Source: Frateuria flava
GTDB taxonomy: Bacteria; Pseudomonadota; Gammaproteobacteria; Xanthomonadales; Rhodanobacteraceae
NCBI RefSeq assembly: GCF_017837635.1
Contig: NZ_JAGJRS010000010.1
Location: 124,715 to 188,714 of the forward strand
Direction of reading: 5' to 3'
Length of the DNA stretch: 64,000 bases
Numbering within the stretch: the first letter of the stretch is position 1; each line of letters opens with the position of its first letter. The position numbers and the translations under genes are program-made. Positions 33,100 to 42,973 of the stretch are shown here, in pieces. Under the pieces are notes generated by a model. That model was not told the origin of the DNA. It worked only from the letters and a program-made list of their open reading frames with translations, and made no database searches.

Positions 33100-35700
33100 T
33101 CAGCCGACCTTGTCCCCCGCCTTGTGCGCGATCCACGCGCCCGCCACCGCCGAGAAATACGGGATCGACTGCGCCGCAAGGATGAACATCCACAACGTGC
33201 CCTCGATGTAGCGCGTGCCGAAGGACAGGCCCATGCCGATGATGCACATGACCAGCGCGCAGGCCATCAGCAGCTCCTCGCGCACCGGCGCGAAGGCGGC
33301 GAAGCCCGACTCGCCCAGGCGGCGGCTCTTGGCGGTCACCACGAAGGCGGTCTTCTCGCGGGTCAGGCCGTGCAGGATGCCGCGCGCGATCGCGTGCGAC
33401 AGGCCCATGCTGGCGACCGAGGCCATCAGCGTGTCGTACCAGCCGCAGGGCACGCGCGCGCGGTAAAGCACGATGCCGAAGATCGCCTTGGCGAAGAAGA
33501 ACCCGATCACCGGAATCAGGAACAGCTGCATCGGCAGGCTGAACAGTTGCGGGAAGGCGACCATGCCGGCGGTCCAGTAGATCGCCATCAGGGTAAAGAT
33601 CAGGTGCAGTGCGTCGGCGAACCAGCTGAACCAGCCGGTGAGGAAGTGGAAGCGCTGGCCCATCGAAAGAGGGCCGCGCTTGGTCATCCAGTCCCAGCGG
33701 CCCTTGAGGATCTGCATGGCGCCGAACGCCCAGCGGTAGCGCTGGCTCTTGTACGCCTTGAAGTCGGCGGGCGTCAGTCCCTTGCCCATCAGCTCGTCGA
33801 CGTAGACCAGCTCGTAGCCGGCGTGCATCAGGCGCAGGCCCAGCTCGGCGTCCTCGCAGATGGTCCACTCCGACCAGCCGCCGGTGCCTTCGAGCGCCGA
33901 GCGGCGGACCATCGTCATGGTGCCGTGCTGGATGATCGCGTTGCGCTCGTTGCGGTGGTGCATGCCGATGCGGAAGAAGCCGTCGAATTCCCACGCGGTC
34001 ATGCGGCGGAAGCGGTTGTGCTCGAAGTCGCGGTGCGCCTGCGGGCACTGCACCACGGCCACCTTCGGGTCGTGGAAGTAGCCGGTGAGGGTGGACAGCC
34101 AGTCCTCGCGCACCACGTAGTCGGCGTCGATCACCGCCACTACGTCGGCGCGCGGGTCGGTTTCCTTCAGGCCGAAGTTCAGCGCGCCGGCCTTGAAGCC
34201 GGGCCACGGTTCAAGATGGAAGAAGCGGAAGCGCTTGCCCAGTCCCTCGCAGTAGGCCTGCACCGGCTTCCACACGTCCGGATTCTTGGTGTTGTTGTCG
34301 ATCACCAGGACTTCGAAGTTGTCGTAGTCCAGCGCGGCCAGGGAGTCGAGCGTGGCGATCACCATCTCCGGCGGCTCGTTGTAGCAGGCCAGGTGGATGG
34401 AGACGAACGGCTGCTTCCCCGGCCGGTCGGGCTTGAGCATCCCTGCATGGCGCTGCCAGCGCCGGCGCCACAGCACCTCGGTGAACTCGAAGCCGTTGAT
34501 CAGCAGGATCGCCAGGATCGCCACCTGCGCCGGGAACAACAGCACCAGCATGGTCCAGTCGATCCAGCTCAGGTAGAAGTTGAACGGCAGGGTGGCCGAC
34601 CACACGACCAGGCCGCAGGCGAGCTGGATCAGCAGGCAGAAGAACAGCCTTCCGGTCAGCTTGAAGCGCTTGAACTTGCGCGCGAACCAGATCATCGGGA
34701 TCAGCGCGAGCAGGCTGGCCGCCAGCGCCTTCCAGGGCCAGGCGGTGTCCTCGGTCACCGGGCCGGTGAACGGGAACTTGAGCTGGCGGTCGGCGTTGAA
34801 CGTGCCCCAGTAGGCGCCGGTGCGGCCCTCGCCGAGGTTCTCCTTCCACGGCTGGTCGAACGCTTCGAGCAGGTAGTAGTCGATGTTGCGCGCCTTGGCC
34901 GCGTTGAGCCAGTCGCGGATGAAGATCGCCTCGTTGGAGATCGACGGATCGGCGTACTCGTGGCGGTCGCCGTTGGATGGCCAGCCGATCTCGCCCACCA
35001 CCACCGGCTTGTCCGGGTAGTGCTGGACGATGTTCTGGTAGGCGCCGAGCGCTGCATCGACTGCATCCTTGCGCGCGATGCCGTTCCAGAACGGGAACAG
35101 GTGGATGGTGATGAAGTCGACGTGGTCGGCCAGCTCCGGGTACTTCAGCCAGATGTAGTCCGGCTCGGCAATCGACACCGGCTGGCGGATCGCGGCGCGG
35201 GCACGGTCGAGGTAGTCCTCCATCTGCTCCACGCTCAGGTCGCCGCGGAACAGCACTTCGTTGCCCACGATCACGCGATGGATCGTCTCCGGATAGCGCC
35301 GCGCCAACGCGATCAGCGCGTCGAGTTCCTTCTCGTTGTTGATCAGGCGCGTATCGATGTTCGCGCCGGCCATCACCTTGAGGCCTTCCTTCTCGGCCAG
35401 CCGGTAGACCTGCGGGTTCTCGAGCGTCGAATAGGTACGGATGCGCGGGGTGTATCGGCGCAACAGCTTCAGGTCCGCGTCGATTTCCTCGTCGGAGGGG
35501 AAGTCCTGCTTGAGCGGGTTCTGGTAGCGCTGGAACACCGACACCGAGTAGCCGCTGATCGGCCCGTGGAAGTCCTCCGGGCCGTGCGGGCGATTGCTCC
35601 ACCACCACAGGGCGATATTGAGCGCGGCCACGAGCAAGGCGAGCAGGATGGCCGCAAGCAGCGGATGCCGGCTGTCGTGGGTGGGTGCTGTGGCGCTCAA
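33100..35700 (-). CDS. GH17-GT2 membrane protein, beta-glucan synthase (NdvB/NdvC-like)
   Basis: The 866-residue protein has a TM helix near residue 20 and a GH17 glycosidase-like domain (about 45-320). Catalytic-type motifs in that domain are GNEVLF (acid/base Glu) and VVVGEIGWPS (nucleophile Glu). TM helices and a processive GT2 domain follow (about 420-660, with VIDADY, ICEDAELGL and QRYRW), then C-terminal TM helices. Proteins of this build make beta-1,3 or mixed beta-1,3/1,6 glucans, including periplasmic cyclic glucans, and the GH17 part acts as a transglycosylase. It starts with TTG at 35700 behind GGGGAA. The exact linkage made is not predictable. Confidence 0.88.
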   Translation of the reverse strand: MSATAPTHDSRHPLLAAILLALLVAALNIALWWWSNRPHGPEDFHGPISGYSVSVFQRYQNPLKQDFPSDEEIDADLKLLRRYTPRIRTYSTLENPQVYRLAEKEGLKVMAGANIDTRLINNEKELDALIALARRYPETIHRVIVGNEVLFRGDLSVEQMEDYLDRARAAIRQPVSIAEPDYIWLKYPELADHVDFITIHLFPFWNGIARKDAVDAALGAYQNIVQHYPDKPVVVGEIGWPSNGDRHEYADPSISNEAIFIRDWLNAAKARNIDYYLLEAFDQPWKENLGEGRTGAYWGTFNADRQLKFPFTGPVTEDTAWPWKALAASLLALIPMIWFARKFKRFKLTGRLFFCLLIQLACGLVVWSATLPFNFYLSWIDWTMLVLLFPAQVAILAILLINGFEFTEVLWRRRWQRHAGMLKPDRPGKQPFVSIHLACYNEPPEMVIATLDSLAALDYDNFEVLVIDNNTKNPDVWKPVQAYCEGLGKRFRFFHLEPWPGFKAGALNFGLKETDPRADVVAVIDADYVVREDWLSTLTGYFHDPKVAVVQCPQAHRDFEHNRFRRMTAWEFDGFFRIGMHHRNERNAIIQHGTMTMVRRSALEGTGGWSEWTICEDAELGLRLMHAGYELVYVDELMGKGLTPADFKAYKSQRYRWAFGAMQILKGRWDWMTKRGPLSMGQRFHFLTGWFSWFADALHLIFTLMAIYWTAGMVAFPQLFSLPMQLFLIPVIGFFFAKAIFGIVLYRARVPCGWYDTLMASVASMGLSHAIARGILHGLTREKTAFVVTAKSRRLGESGFAAFAPVREELLMACALVMCIIGMGLSFGTRYIEGTLWMFILAAQSIPYFSAVAGAWIAHKAGDKVG

Positions 35701-35849
35701 GACTTTCCCCGGCGGACGCCTCCATGTGAGGCCAAGTTAGCCCGCGGAGCTTAACGATCCGGGGGAGATGGCTCAATAAAGGCCGCCCGGAGTGGTCAGC
35801 GCGAGGTCAGGCCGTCGGGTGGGATCCGGCCCACCGTGCCTGATTCCCG

Positions 35850-35887
35850 TCCCCGGGGAGGTGGGCTGAAGCCCACCCTTCCCGGGG
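35850..35887. terminator. Nested hairpin downstream of dps
   Basis: GGTGGGCT and AGCCCACC form an inner stem, and CCCCGGG with CCCGGGG an outer one. It lies just past the dps stop and before the GH17-GT2 gene. A related GGTTTCAGCCCACC piece occurs near 55808. Confidence 0.55.
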
Positions 35888-35893
35888 CTCTTC

Positions 35894-36358
35894 TCACTTC
35901 AACAGCGAACGCAGCATCCAGGCCGTCTTCTCGTGCTCCTTCAGGCGCCCGGTCAGCATGTCGGCGGTGCCTTCGTCGCCCCCGTCCTGGGCAACCTTGA
36001 TGGCGCCGCGGGCGGTGTGGGCGGCGATCTCGTGGCCTTCGACGAGCTGGCCGACCATGTCCTTCCAGTCGGGCACGCCCGCCTCTTCCTTGATCGAGGT
36101 GAGCTTGCCGAACTGGCTGTAGGAGCCGGGAGCGAACACGTCCAGTGTGCGGATGCGCTCGGCGATCTCGTCGGCGGCCAGCCACAGCGCGTTGTACTGG
36201 GTCTCGAACATGGCGTGCAGGCTGTTGAACTGCGGGCCGGTGACGTTCCAGTGGAAGCTGTGCGTCTTCAGGTACAACGAGTAGGTGTCCGCCAGCAGCT
36301 TGGAGAGCTGTTCGGCGATGGTCTGGCGGTCCTGCTGTGCGATGCCGATGTTGGCCAT
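35894..36358 (-). CDS. dps: Dps family DNA-binding ferritin
   Basis: This 154-residue protein is read from ATG 36358; the 393-residue frame that extends upstream only shadows hrpA. It shows the Dps ferroxidase signature [20 protein letters not shown] and [11 protein letters not shown], forms dodecamers in the family, oxidises and stores iron, and protects DNA from peroxide. It lies divergently from hrpA across about 110 bases. Regulation by OxyR or a starvation factor is usual, but no site was identified. Confidence 0.92.
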   Translation of the reverse strand: MANIGIAQQDRQTIAEQLSKLLADTYSLYLKTHSFHWNVTGPQFNSLHAMFETQYNALWLAADEIAERIRTLDVFAPGSYSQFGKLTSIKEEAGVPDWKDMVGQLVEGHEIAAHTARGAIKVAQDGGDEGTADMLTGRLKEHEKTAWMLRSLLK

Positions 36359-36472
36359 GGGCAATCCCTCCTCGTGAAGTGGGTACGCGTTCCAAGGTAC
36401 CGGCTGGCGCCTGCCGCGTGAAATGAATCGTTCCGATGGGGCCCATAGCCTGCGGCTATCATGGGCGGTCCC

Positions 36473-39400
36473 ATGAACGACACTCCGCCCGCCCCGCCCC
36501 CTGAAGAGCGCCTGCGCAGCCTGCGCGAGGCGATTGCGACGGTTTCCAGCCGCGACTTCGGCCGCCTGCTGGGGCGCTGGCGCGGGCTCTCGCGGCAGCC
36601 GGATGCGCGCAAGCTCGATGCGCTGGCGGCCGACATTGCCGCCTCGGCCGCGAAGCGGCAGGCGCGGGCTGCGGCCAAGCCGGCGATCCGGCTGGACGAG
36701 TCGCTGCCGATCAGCGCGCGTGCGGACGAGATCGTCGAACTGATCCGCAAGCACCAGGTCGTGGTGATCGCCGGCGAGACCGGCTCGGGCAAGACCACCC
36801 AGTTGCCCAAGCTGTGCCTGGCCGCCGGACGCGGCGAGGCGGGCATGATCGGCTGCACCCAGCCGCGCCGCGTGGCCGCCCGTTCGGTGGCCAGGCGCGT
36901 GGCGGAGGAACTTGGCACGGCGCTGGGCGAGCAGGTCGGTTTCCAGGTGCGCTTCACCGACCAGGTGTCCGAGCGCACGCTGGTCAAGTTCATGACCGAC
37001 GGCATTTTGCTTGCCGAGACCCAGGGCGATCCGTGGCTGTCCAGCTACGACACGCTGATCATCGACGAGGCGCACGAGCGCAGTCTCAACATCGACTTCC
37101 TGCTCGGTTACCTCAAGCGGCTCGCCTCAAAGCGGCCGGAGCTGAAGATCATCGTCACCTCGGCGACGATCGACACCGCGCGGTTCGCCGAGCACTTCAA
37201 CGATGCGCCGGTGGTCTCGGTCGAAGGCCGCGCCTACCCGGTCGAGGTGCGCTGGCGTCCCGCGGACGCCGTAGGAGCGCACCCCGCGCGCGACCGCGGC
37301 GCGCACGCCCGCGAGACGTCCGAGCGCGTCCAGCAGGGCAGCGTCGAGCATCTCGGCCTCGTGCTCGACGAGATCATGGCCGACCGCAGCCTGGGCGGCG
37401 GCCCGGGTGACGTGCTGGTGTTCCTCCCCGGCGAGCGCGAGATCCGCGACGCGCACCTGCTGCTCTCGCGCCGTCAGTACCGCGAGACCGAAGTGCTGCC
37501 GCTGTACGCGCGGCTGTCGGCGGCCGACCAGGACCGCGTGTTCAAGCCCGGCCCGAAGCGGCGCATCGTGCTGGCCACCAACGTGGCCGAAACCTCGCTG
37601 ACCGTGCCGCGCATCCGCTACGTAGTCGACAACGGCAGCGCGCGGGTGATGCGCTACAGCCAGCGCAGCCAGCTCGAACGCCTGCACGTGGAGCCGGTGT
37701 CGCAGGCGGCCGCGGACCAGCGCAAGGGCCGCTGTGGCCGCATCGGCCCGGGCATCTGTTATCGGCTCTATGACGAGGCGGATTTCGAAAGCCGTCCGCG
37801 CTACACCGACCCGGAGCTGCTGCGTTCCTCGCTCGCCAACGTGATCCTGCGCATGCTCTCGCTGAGGCTCGGCGAGGTGGAGGACTTCCCCTTCCTGGAG
37901 GCGCCCGATCCGCGCATGGTCGCCGACGGCTACCGCCGGCTGGCGGAAATCTCCGCCATTGACGAGCGCCGGCACCTGACCGTGATCGGCCGCCAGCTGG
38001 CGCGGCTGCCGATCGACGTCCAGCTGGCGCGCATGCTGGTCGAGGCAAACGAGCGGCACGCCCTGCGCGAGCTGCTGGTGGTGGTGGCCTTCCTGTCCAT
38101 CCAGGACCCGCGCGAGCGGCCGGCCGATGCGCGGCAGCAGGCCGACGCCGCGCATGCGGCGTTTGCCGATCCGAAGTCCGATTTCGTCGGCGTGCTCAAT
38201 CTGTGGCGCGAGTACACCAAGGCGCACGAGGAACTCACGCAATCGAAGTTGCGCGACTGGTGCGGGCGGCATTTCCTGTCGTTCCTGCGCATGCGCGAGT
38301 GGCGCGAGCTGCATCGGCAGTTGTTGCTGGTGGTGGCGGAGCTGGGGTGGAACCACACTTCTCCCTCTCCCCTCCGGGGAGAGGGTCGGGGTGAGGGGAC
38401 ACCCTCGCGGAAGGCTTCGGGAGAGCAGGAGGAAGCACGCGCTTCGCGCAGCGAAGCGCAGGGCTTCCGTCGCTCCAGGAAAGCTCCGGGCGAGCCCCGG
38501 CCCCTCACCCCAACCCTCTCCCCGGAGGGGAGAGGGAGCGAACGCAAAAAGCCGCCTCATGGCGGGCCCCGGCCCCTCACTTCCATCCTCTCCCCGGAGG
38601 GGAGAGGAGGCGAACGCGAAGAGCGCACTGTCGAAGAAAAAGACGCGGCGCGTCTTTTTGAAGCGATCCACCGCTCGCTGCTCGCCGGCCTGCCGACCCA
38701 GGTCGGCCACAAGGACGAGAAGGGCGTCTACCGCTCCACCCGCGAGCGCCGTTTCCAGGTGTTCCCTGGCTCGGCGCTGGCCAAGCAGCCGCCGGCATGG
38801 GTTTTCGCCGCGCAGATCCTCGACGTGAGCGGCCGCGTGTGGGGCATGAGCTGCGCCCGCGTCGAGCCGGCCTGGATCGAGCAGCAGGCCGCGCACCTGG
38901 TCAAGGCCAGCTGCCGCGACGCGCACTGGTCGCGCAAGCGCGGCACGGTGGTCGCCTACGAGCAGGTCAGCCTGTTCGGATTGACCCTGGTCGAGCGCCG
39001 CGCGGTCACCTTCCAGAAGCAGGACCCGGCGCTTGCCCATGCGATTTTCCTGCGCGAAGCGCTGGCGCGCGGCGACCTCGATGCACGCGCCGATTTCGTG
39101 CGGGCCAACCAGCGCGTGCTGGCACAGGCGCACGAGATCGAAGCCAAGCAACGCCGCGAGGGCCTGCTGCGCAGCGAGGAGGAACTGGCGCGGTTCTTCG
39201 AAGGCAAGCTGCCCGAGGACGTCGCCAGCACGCGCGCGCTCGACGCCTGGTACAGCCGGGCGCGTCCCGCCGAGCAGGCCGCACTGCGCTGGTCGCTCGA
39301 CGACGTGATGGCCGGCGGCAGCGGACTGGACCCGAAGGCCTTTCCCGCCACGCTCGACCTCCCGCCGCAGCGCTACAAACTCGAGTACCGCTTCGTACCC

Positions 39401-40672
39401 GGCGACGAAGCCGACGGAGTCACGCTGCAGCTGCCGCTGGCGATGCTCAACGCGCTGCCCGCCGCCCGCTGCGAGTGGCTGGTGCCGGGCCTGCTCGCGG
39501 ACAAGGTGGCCGAGCTGATCCGTGGCCTGCCCAAGGCACTGCGCCGCAACTTCGTGCCCGCGCCCGATTTCGCGCGCGCCTTTGTCGAAGCCGAGGCGCC
39601 GCGCGACCAGCCCCTGGTCGACGCCCTGGCCGCGTTCCTCAAACGCGCCACCGGTGCCGACGCACCGGCCGCCGAATTCGCCGCGGTGGCGCTGCCGCCA
39701 CACCTGAAGATGCGCTTCCGCCTGCACGACGAGCGCGGCAAGACGCTCGCCACCGGCCGCGACCTGGCCGACTTGCGCGCGCAATGGGAAGCGCAGGCGC
39801 GCGAAGCCTTCTCGCGCAAGACCGACGTGGAGCTGACCCGCGAGGACGTCACCCGCTGGGATTTCGAGGAGATTCCTGCGCAGGTGCGTTCCGAGGGCGG
39901 ACTGACTGCGTTTCCGGCGCTGGTCGACCTGGGCGAGGCAGTGGCATTACGCGTGTTCGAGCGCCGCGACGAGGCACGTGTCGCGCACCTGAAAGGCGTC
40001 GAGCGGCTGCTGCGCAATGCGCTGGCGAGCGAGATGAAGCAAGCCCGCCGGCGCCTGCCGATCGCCAATCCGCTGTCGCTGAAATACGCCCCGCTGGGCA
40101 GCGTCGACTCGCTGCGCGAGGACCTGGTCGAAGGCGGCTTCGCCGACCTGCTGGCGACGCACGACCTGGACGCGCGCACGGCCGGTGATTTCGAGGCCCT
40201 GCGCACCGCGCTCGCACGCGAACTCTTCGCCGCGGCAGTCGAGCGGCTGAAGCTGGTCGAGCCGGCCATCGAAGCCCAGGCCGAACTCAAGCCGTGGCTG
40301 GAACCGCCGCTGATCGGCTTTGCCCGCGCCAGCTACGACGACCTGCGCGAACAGCTCGATGCGCTGCTCGCGCCGGGCTTCTCGCGCGAACTGCCCAACG
40401 CCCGCCTGGCCCATTACCCGCGTTACCTGAAGGCCATGCGCCTGCGCGCCGAACGCCTGCGCCAGGACCCGGCCAAGGACCAGCAACGCATGCTGCAGGT
40501 GCTGCCTTACTGGCGCGAGTACCTCAGGCACCAGGCCGGCGGCAAGGCGGACCTCGACGAACTGCGCTGGTTGATCGAGGAATGGCGCGTGTCGCTTTTC
40601 GCGCAGGAATTGAAGACTGCCGAGCCGGTCTCGGCCAAGCGCCTGGCGCGGGCGCTGGAAGCCCTGGGGTGA
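36473..40672 (+). CDS. hrpA: ATP-dependent RNA helicase HrpA with repeat-derived insertions
   Basis: HrpA-type DEAH helicase, 1399 residues: Walker [11 protein letters not shown] near residue 101, DEAH box [21 protein letters not shown] (motif VI), an OB/HA2 region and the long DUF3418 C-terminal domain. E. coli HrpA is about 1300 residues; the surplus is explained by two in-frame insertions. Residues about 266-275 ([10 protein letters not shown]) come from a family-C element, and about 628-715 come from three family-A repeats ([24 protein letters not shown]). The second lies between the helicase core and [15 protein letters not shown]. Start ATG 36473, or 36461 four codons earlier. Confidence 0.92.
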   Translation: MNDTPPAPPPEERLRSLREAIATVSSRDFGRLLGRWRGLSRQPDARKLDALAADIAASAAKRQARAAAKPAIRLDESLPISARADEIVELIRKHQVVVIAGETGSGKTTQLPKLCLAAGRGEAGMIGCTQPRRVAARSVARRVAEELGTALGEQVGFQVRFTDQVSERTLVKFMTDGILLAETQGDPWLSSYDTLIIDEAHERSLNIDFLLGYLKRLASKRPELKIIVTSATIDTARFAEHFNDAPVVSVEGRAYPVEVRWRPADAVGAHPARDRGAHARETSERVQQGSVEHLGLVLDEIMADRSLGGGPGDVLVFLPGEREIRDAHLLLSRRQYRETEVLPLYARLSAADQDRVFKPGPKRRIVLATNVAETSLTVPRIRYVVDNGSARVMRYSQRSQLERLHVEPVSQAAADQRKGRCGRIGPGICYRLYDEADFESRPRYTDPELLRSSLANVILRMLSLRLGEVEDFPFLEAPDPRMVADGYRRLAEISAIDERRHLTVIGRQLARLPIDVQLARMLVEANERHALRELLVVVAFLSIQDPRERPADARQQADAAHAAFADPKSDFVGVLNLWREYTKAHEELTQSKLRDWCGRHFLSFLRMREWRELHRQLLLVVAELGWNHTSPSPLRGEGRGEGTPSRKASGEQEEARASRSEAQGFRRSRKAPGEPRPLTPTLSPEGRGSERKKPPHGGPRPLTSILSPEGRGGEREERTVEEKDAARLFEAIHRSLLAGLPTQVGHKDEKGVYRSTRERRFQVFPGSALAKQPPAWVFAAQILDVSGRVWGMSCARVEPAWIEQQAAHLVKASCRDAHWSRKRGTVVAYEQVSLFGLTLVERRAVTFQKQDPALAHAIFLREALARGDLDARADFVRANQRVLAQAHEIEAKQRREGLLRSEEELARFFEGKLPEDVASTRALDAWYSRARPAEQAALRWSLDDVMAGGSGLDPKAFPATLDLPPQRYKLEYRFVPGDEADGVTLQLPLAMLNALPAARCEWLVPGLLADKVAELIRGLPKALRRNFVPAPDFARAFVEAEAPRDQPLVDALAAFLKRATGADAPAAEFAAVALPPHLKMRFRLHDERGKTLATGRDLADLRAQWEAQAREAFSRKTDVELTREDVTRWDFEEIPAQVRSEGGLTAFPALVDLGEAVALRVFERRDEARVAHLKGVERLLRNALASEMKQARRRLPIANPLSLKYAPLGSVDSLREDLVEGGFADLLATHDLDARTAGDFEALRTALARELFAAAVERLKLVEPAIEAQAELKPWLEPPLIGFARASYDDLREQLDALLAPGFSRELPNARLAHYPRYLKAMRLRAERLRQDPAKDQQRMLQVLPYWREYLRHQAGGKADLDELRWLIEEWRVSLFAQELKTAEPVSAKRLARALEALG
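37271..37296 (+). repeat. Half family-C element inside hrpA
   Basis: GTAGGAGCGCACCCCGCGCG matches one arm of the inverted repeat at 51343-51425. It is translated in frame within HrpA. Confidence 0.7.
38361..38610 (+). repeat. Three family-A repeats inside hrpA
   Basis: Copies at about 38361-38398, 38497-38538 and 38566-38610 carry the CTCTCCCC/GGGGAGAG hairpin and remain in frame in the hrpA coding sequence. Confidence 0.85.
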
Positions 40673-40783
40673 TCGAACTGAGGTGATCGGTTCGCTGGCG
40701 GGGTGAACAGCGCGCTCCGTGCTTGCGAAAGAATTTCCCTGTGCGATCCCGGGCACGGGCCTTCTTCTAGAATGCCCCTTCCC

Positions 40784-42898
40784 ATGTCCCAGCCCGCCCA
40801 CCCCGCTTCGAACCGCCTGGCCCCATGGCAGGCACGCGCGTCCGCCTCGCCCCTGCTGGCGGCGGCGCTGGAGGCCTGCACGCCCTCGAGCGGGGCCGAA
40901 TGCGCCGACGTGCTCGACCTGCTGGCGATGCTCGGCTGCGACGCGCAGACCCAGGCCGCGGCGGTGTGGTTCGAGCTGGCGCAGCGCGATCTGCCGGCGT
41001 GGCAGTTCCATGCCCCCGCGCTGCCGCTGGACGTGCAGCGCCTGGTCGAGGGCCAGCTGGCCGCCGAAAAGGTCTGGGCCCTGCACGCCCAGCGCGAGGC
41101 GACCACGTACGAAGGCCTGCGCCGGCTGCTGCTGGCGATCATCCGCGACCTTCGCGTGGTGTTCGTGCTGCTCGCCCGCCAGCTGGCCAAGATGCGCGGC
41201 GCCGCGGCGTTGCCCGAAGCCGAGCGCCTGGCGCTGGCGAAGCTCACCCGCGACATCCACGCGCCGCTCGCCAACCGGCTGGGTATCTGGCAACTCAAGT
41301 GGGAGCTGGAGGACCTCGCCTTCCGCTACCTGCAGCCGGACACCTACAAGCGCATCGCGCGCCTGCTGGACGAGCGCCGCGCCGACCGCGAGGCGTTCAT
41401 CGCCCAGGTGCTGGCCGAGCTCGGCGCGGCGCTGGAGGACGCCGGCATCAAGGCCGACCTGGCCGGCCGTCCCAAGCACATTTATTCCATCTGGAAGAAG
41501 ATGCATCGCAAGGGGCTGGATTTCGCCGACCTGTACGACATCCGCGCCGTGCGCATCCTGGTCGACAGCGTGGCCGACTGCTATGCCGCGCTGGGCGTGG
41601 TGCACGCGCAGTGGCAGCACCTGCCGCGCGAGTTCGACGACTACCTGGCCCGCCCCAAGGGCAACGGCTACCGCTCGCTGCATACCGCGGTGATCGGGCC
41701 CGAGGGCAAGACGCTGGAAGTGCAGATCCGCACCCACGCCATGCACCGCGACAACGAGCTGGGCGTTGCCGCGCACTGGCGCTACAAGGAAGGCGGCGGC
41801 GCCGACGCCGAGTTCGAGGCGAAGATCGCCTGGATGCGCAAGCTGCTCGAGCCGCGCGCGGACGAGGAAGTCGCCGCGGAGCTGCGCACCGAGCTGCTCG
41901 AAGACCGCGTCTACCTGCTCACGCCCAAGGGCGAGGTGTTCGACCTGCCCCATGGCGCCACCGTGCTCGACTTCGCCTACTACGTGCACACCGAGGTCGG
42001 CCATCGTTGCCGCGGCGCCAAGGTGAACGGGCGCATCGTGCCGCTCACCCACCAGCCGCGCAGCGGCGATCGCGTCGAGATCGTCACCGCGAAGAACGCC
42101 GAGCCGAGCCGCGACTGGCTCTCGCCGCACCACGGGTACCTCAACACCGCCCGTGCGCGGGAGAAGGCGCGCTCGTGGTTCCGCCGCATCGCTTTCGACG
42201 CCAACCTGGCCGCCGGCCGCACGCTGCTCGAGCGCGAGTTGAAGCGCCTGGGGCTGCCCCATGCCGACCTCTCGAAGCTGCCGGCGCAGTTCCACCTCAA
42301 GAGCCACGAGGAGCTGCTGGTCGCGCTGGCGCTGGGCGAGGTCAGCGGCGGCCAGATCGCGCGCGTGCTGCAGGAGGCCGCCCACCCGGTCGAGCCCGCG
42401 CCGCCGCCGGCGCCGCCGGTCGCGCGCCATGCCACGCCTGACCACAGCGCGCTGCGCATCGAGGGCGTAGGCAACCTGCTCACCGTGCTGGCGCGCTGCT
42501 GCCAGCCGCTGCCGGGTGATCCGGTGCGCGGCTTCATCACCAAGGGCCGCGGGGTGTCGGTGCATCGCGCCGACTGCGCCAGCCTGGCGCGGCTGGCGCG
42601 GCGCGATCCGGATCGGGTGATCGAGGTCGAATGGGGTCGTGCGACCGCGCAGTCCTACCAGGTCGACATCGAACTGCGCGGCTTCGACCGCAAGGGTCTG
42701 CAGAAGGACGTCATGAACCTGATCAGCAACGTCGGCACGCCCATCGTGGCTTCATCAAGCCGGCTGGAAGGCCGCACCGGCGAGGTGGAGATGCGCTTCA
42801 CCCTGCGCGTGAAGGACTTCGAGCAGCTCTCCTCGCTGCTCGGCAAGCTGGTGGCGTTGCCCAACGTGGTGGATGCGAGGCGGGTCAGCGCAAGCTGA
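40784..42898 (+). CDS. relA: RelA-type (p)ppGpp synthetase
   Basis: This protein of about 704 residues has a pseudo-hydrolase domain without the HD motif of SpoT. It has an intact synthetase domain (RPKHIYSIWKKM, EFDDYLARPKGNGYRSLHT, VQIRTHAMH) with the EFDD acidic signature typical of RelA, then TGS (LLTPKGEVFDLPHGATVLDFAY), helical/CC and ACT (RRM) domains. It makes (p)ppGpp on ribosomes starved of charged tRNA. ATG at 40784 or 40772 are both possible; neither has a strong ribosome site. It follows hrpA by 111 bases. Confidence 0.92.
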   Translation: MSQPAHPASNRLAPWQARASASPLLAAALEACTPSSGAECADVLDLLAMLGCDAQTQAAAVWFELAQRDLPAWQFHAPALPLDVQRLVEGQLAAEKVWALHAQREATTYEGLRRLLLAIIRDLRVVFVLLARQLAKMRGAAALPEAERLALAKLTRDIHAPLANRLGIWQLKWELEDLAFRYLQPDTYKRIARLLDERRADREAFIAQVLAELGAALEDAGIKADLAGRPKHIYSIWKKMHRKGLDFADLYDIRAVRILVDSVADCYAALGVVHAQWQHLPREFDDYLARPKGNGYRSLHTAVIGPEGKTLEVQIRTHAMHRDNELGVAAHWRYKEGGGADAEFEAKIAWMRKLLEPRADEEVAAELRTELLEDRVYLLTPKGEVFDLPHGATVLDFAYYVHTEVGHRCRGAKVNGRIVPLTHQPRSGDRVEIVTAKNAEPSRDWLSPHHGYLNTARAREKARSWFRRIAFDANLAAGRTLLERELKRLGLPHADLSKLPAQFHLKSHEELLVALALGEVSGGQIARVLQEAAHPVEPAPPPAPPVARHATPDHSALRIEGVGNLLTVLARCCQPLPGDPVRGFITKGRGVSVHRADCASLARLARRDPDRVIEVEWGRATAQSYQVDIELRGFDRKGLQKDVMNLISNVGTPIVASSSRLEGRTGEVEMRFTLRVKDFEQLSSLLGKLVALPNVVDARRVSAS

Positions 42899-42973
42899 AT
42901 GCACGGACTTCACCGTCGGGCGCGTGAAGTGGGCGATGCTAAGCTGAATGCGTTGCCAGGACAGCGATCGAGC

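Noticed and set aside
33124..35754. 876-residue open frame on the + strand
   Set aside because: Antisense shadow of the GH17-GT2 gene, His/Val-rich with no domain.
37127..39784. 885-residue open frame on the minus strand
   Set aside because: Antisense shadow of hrpA.
40784..42898. Calling the gene spoT
   Set aside because: The hydrolase HD motif is missing and the synthetase shows the acidic EFDD signature of RelA.
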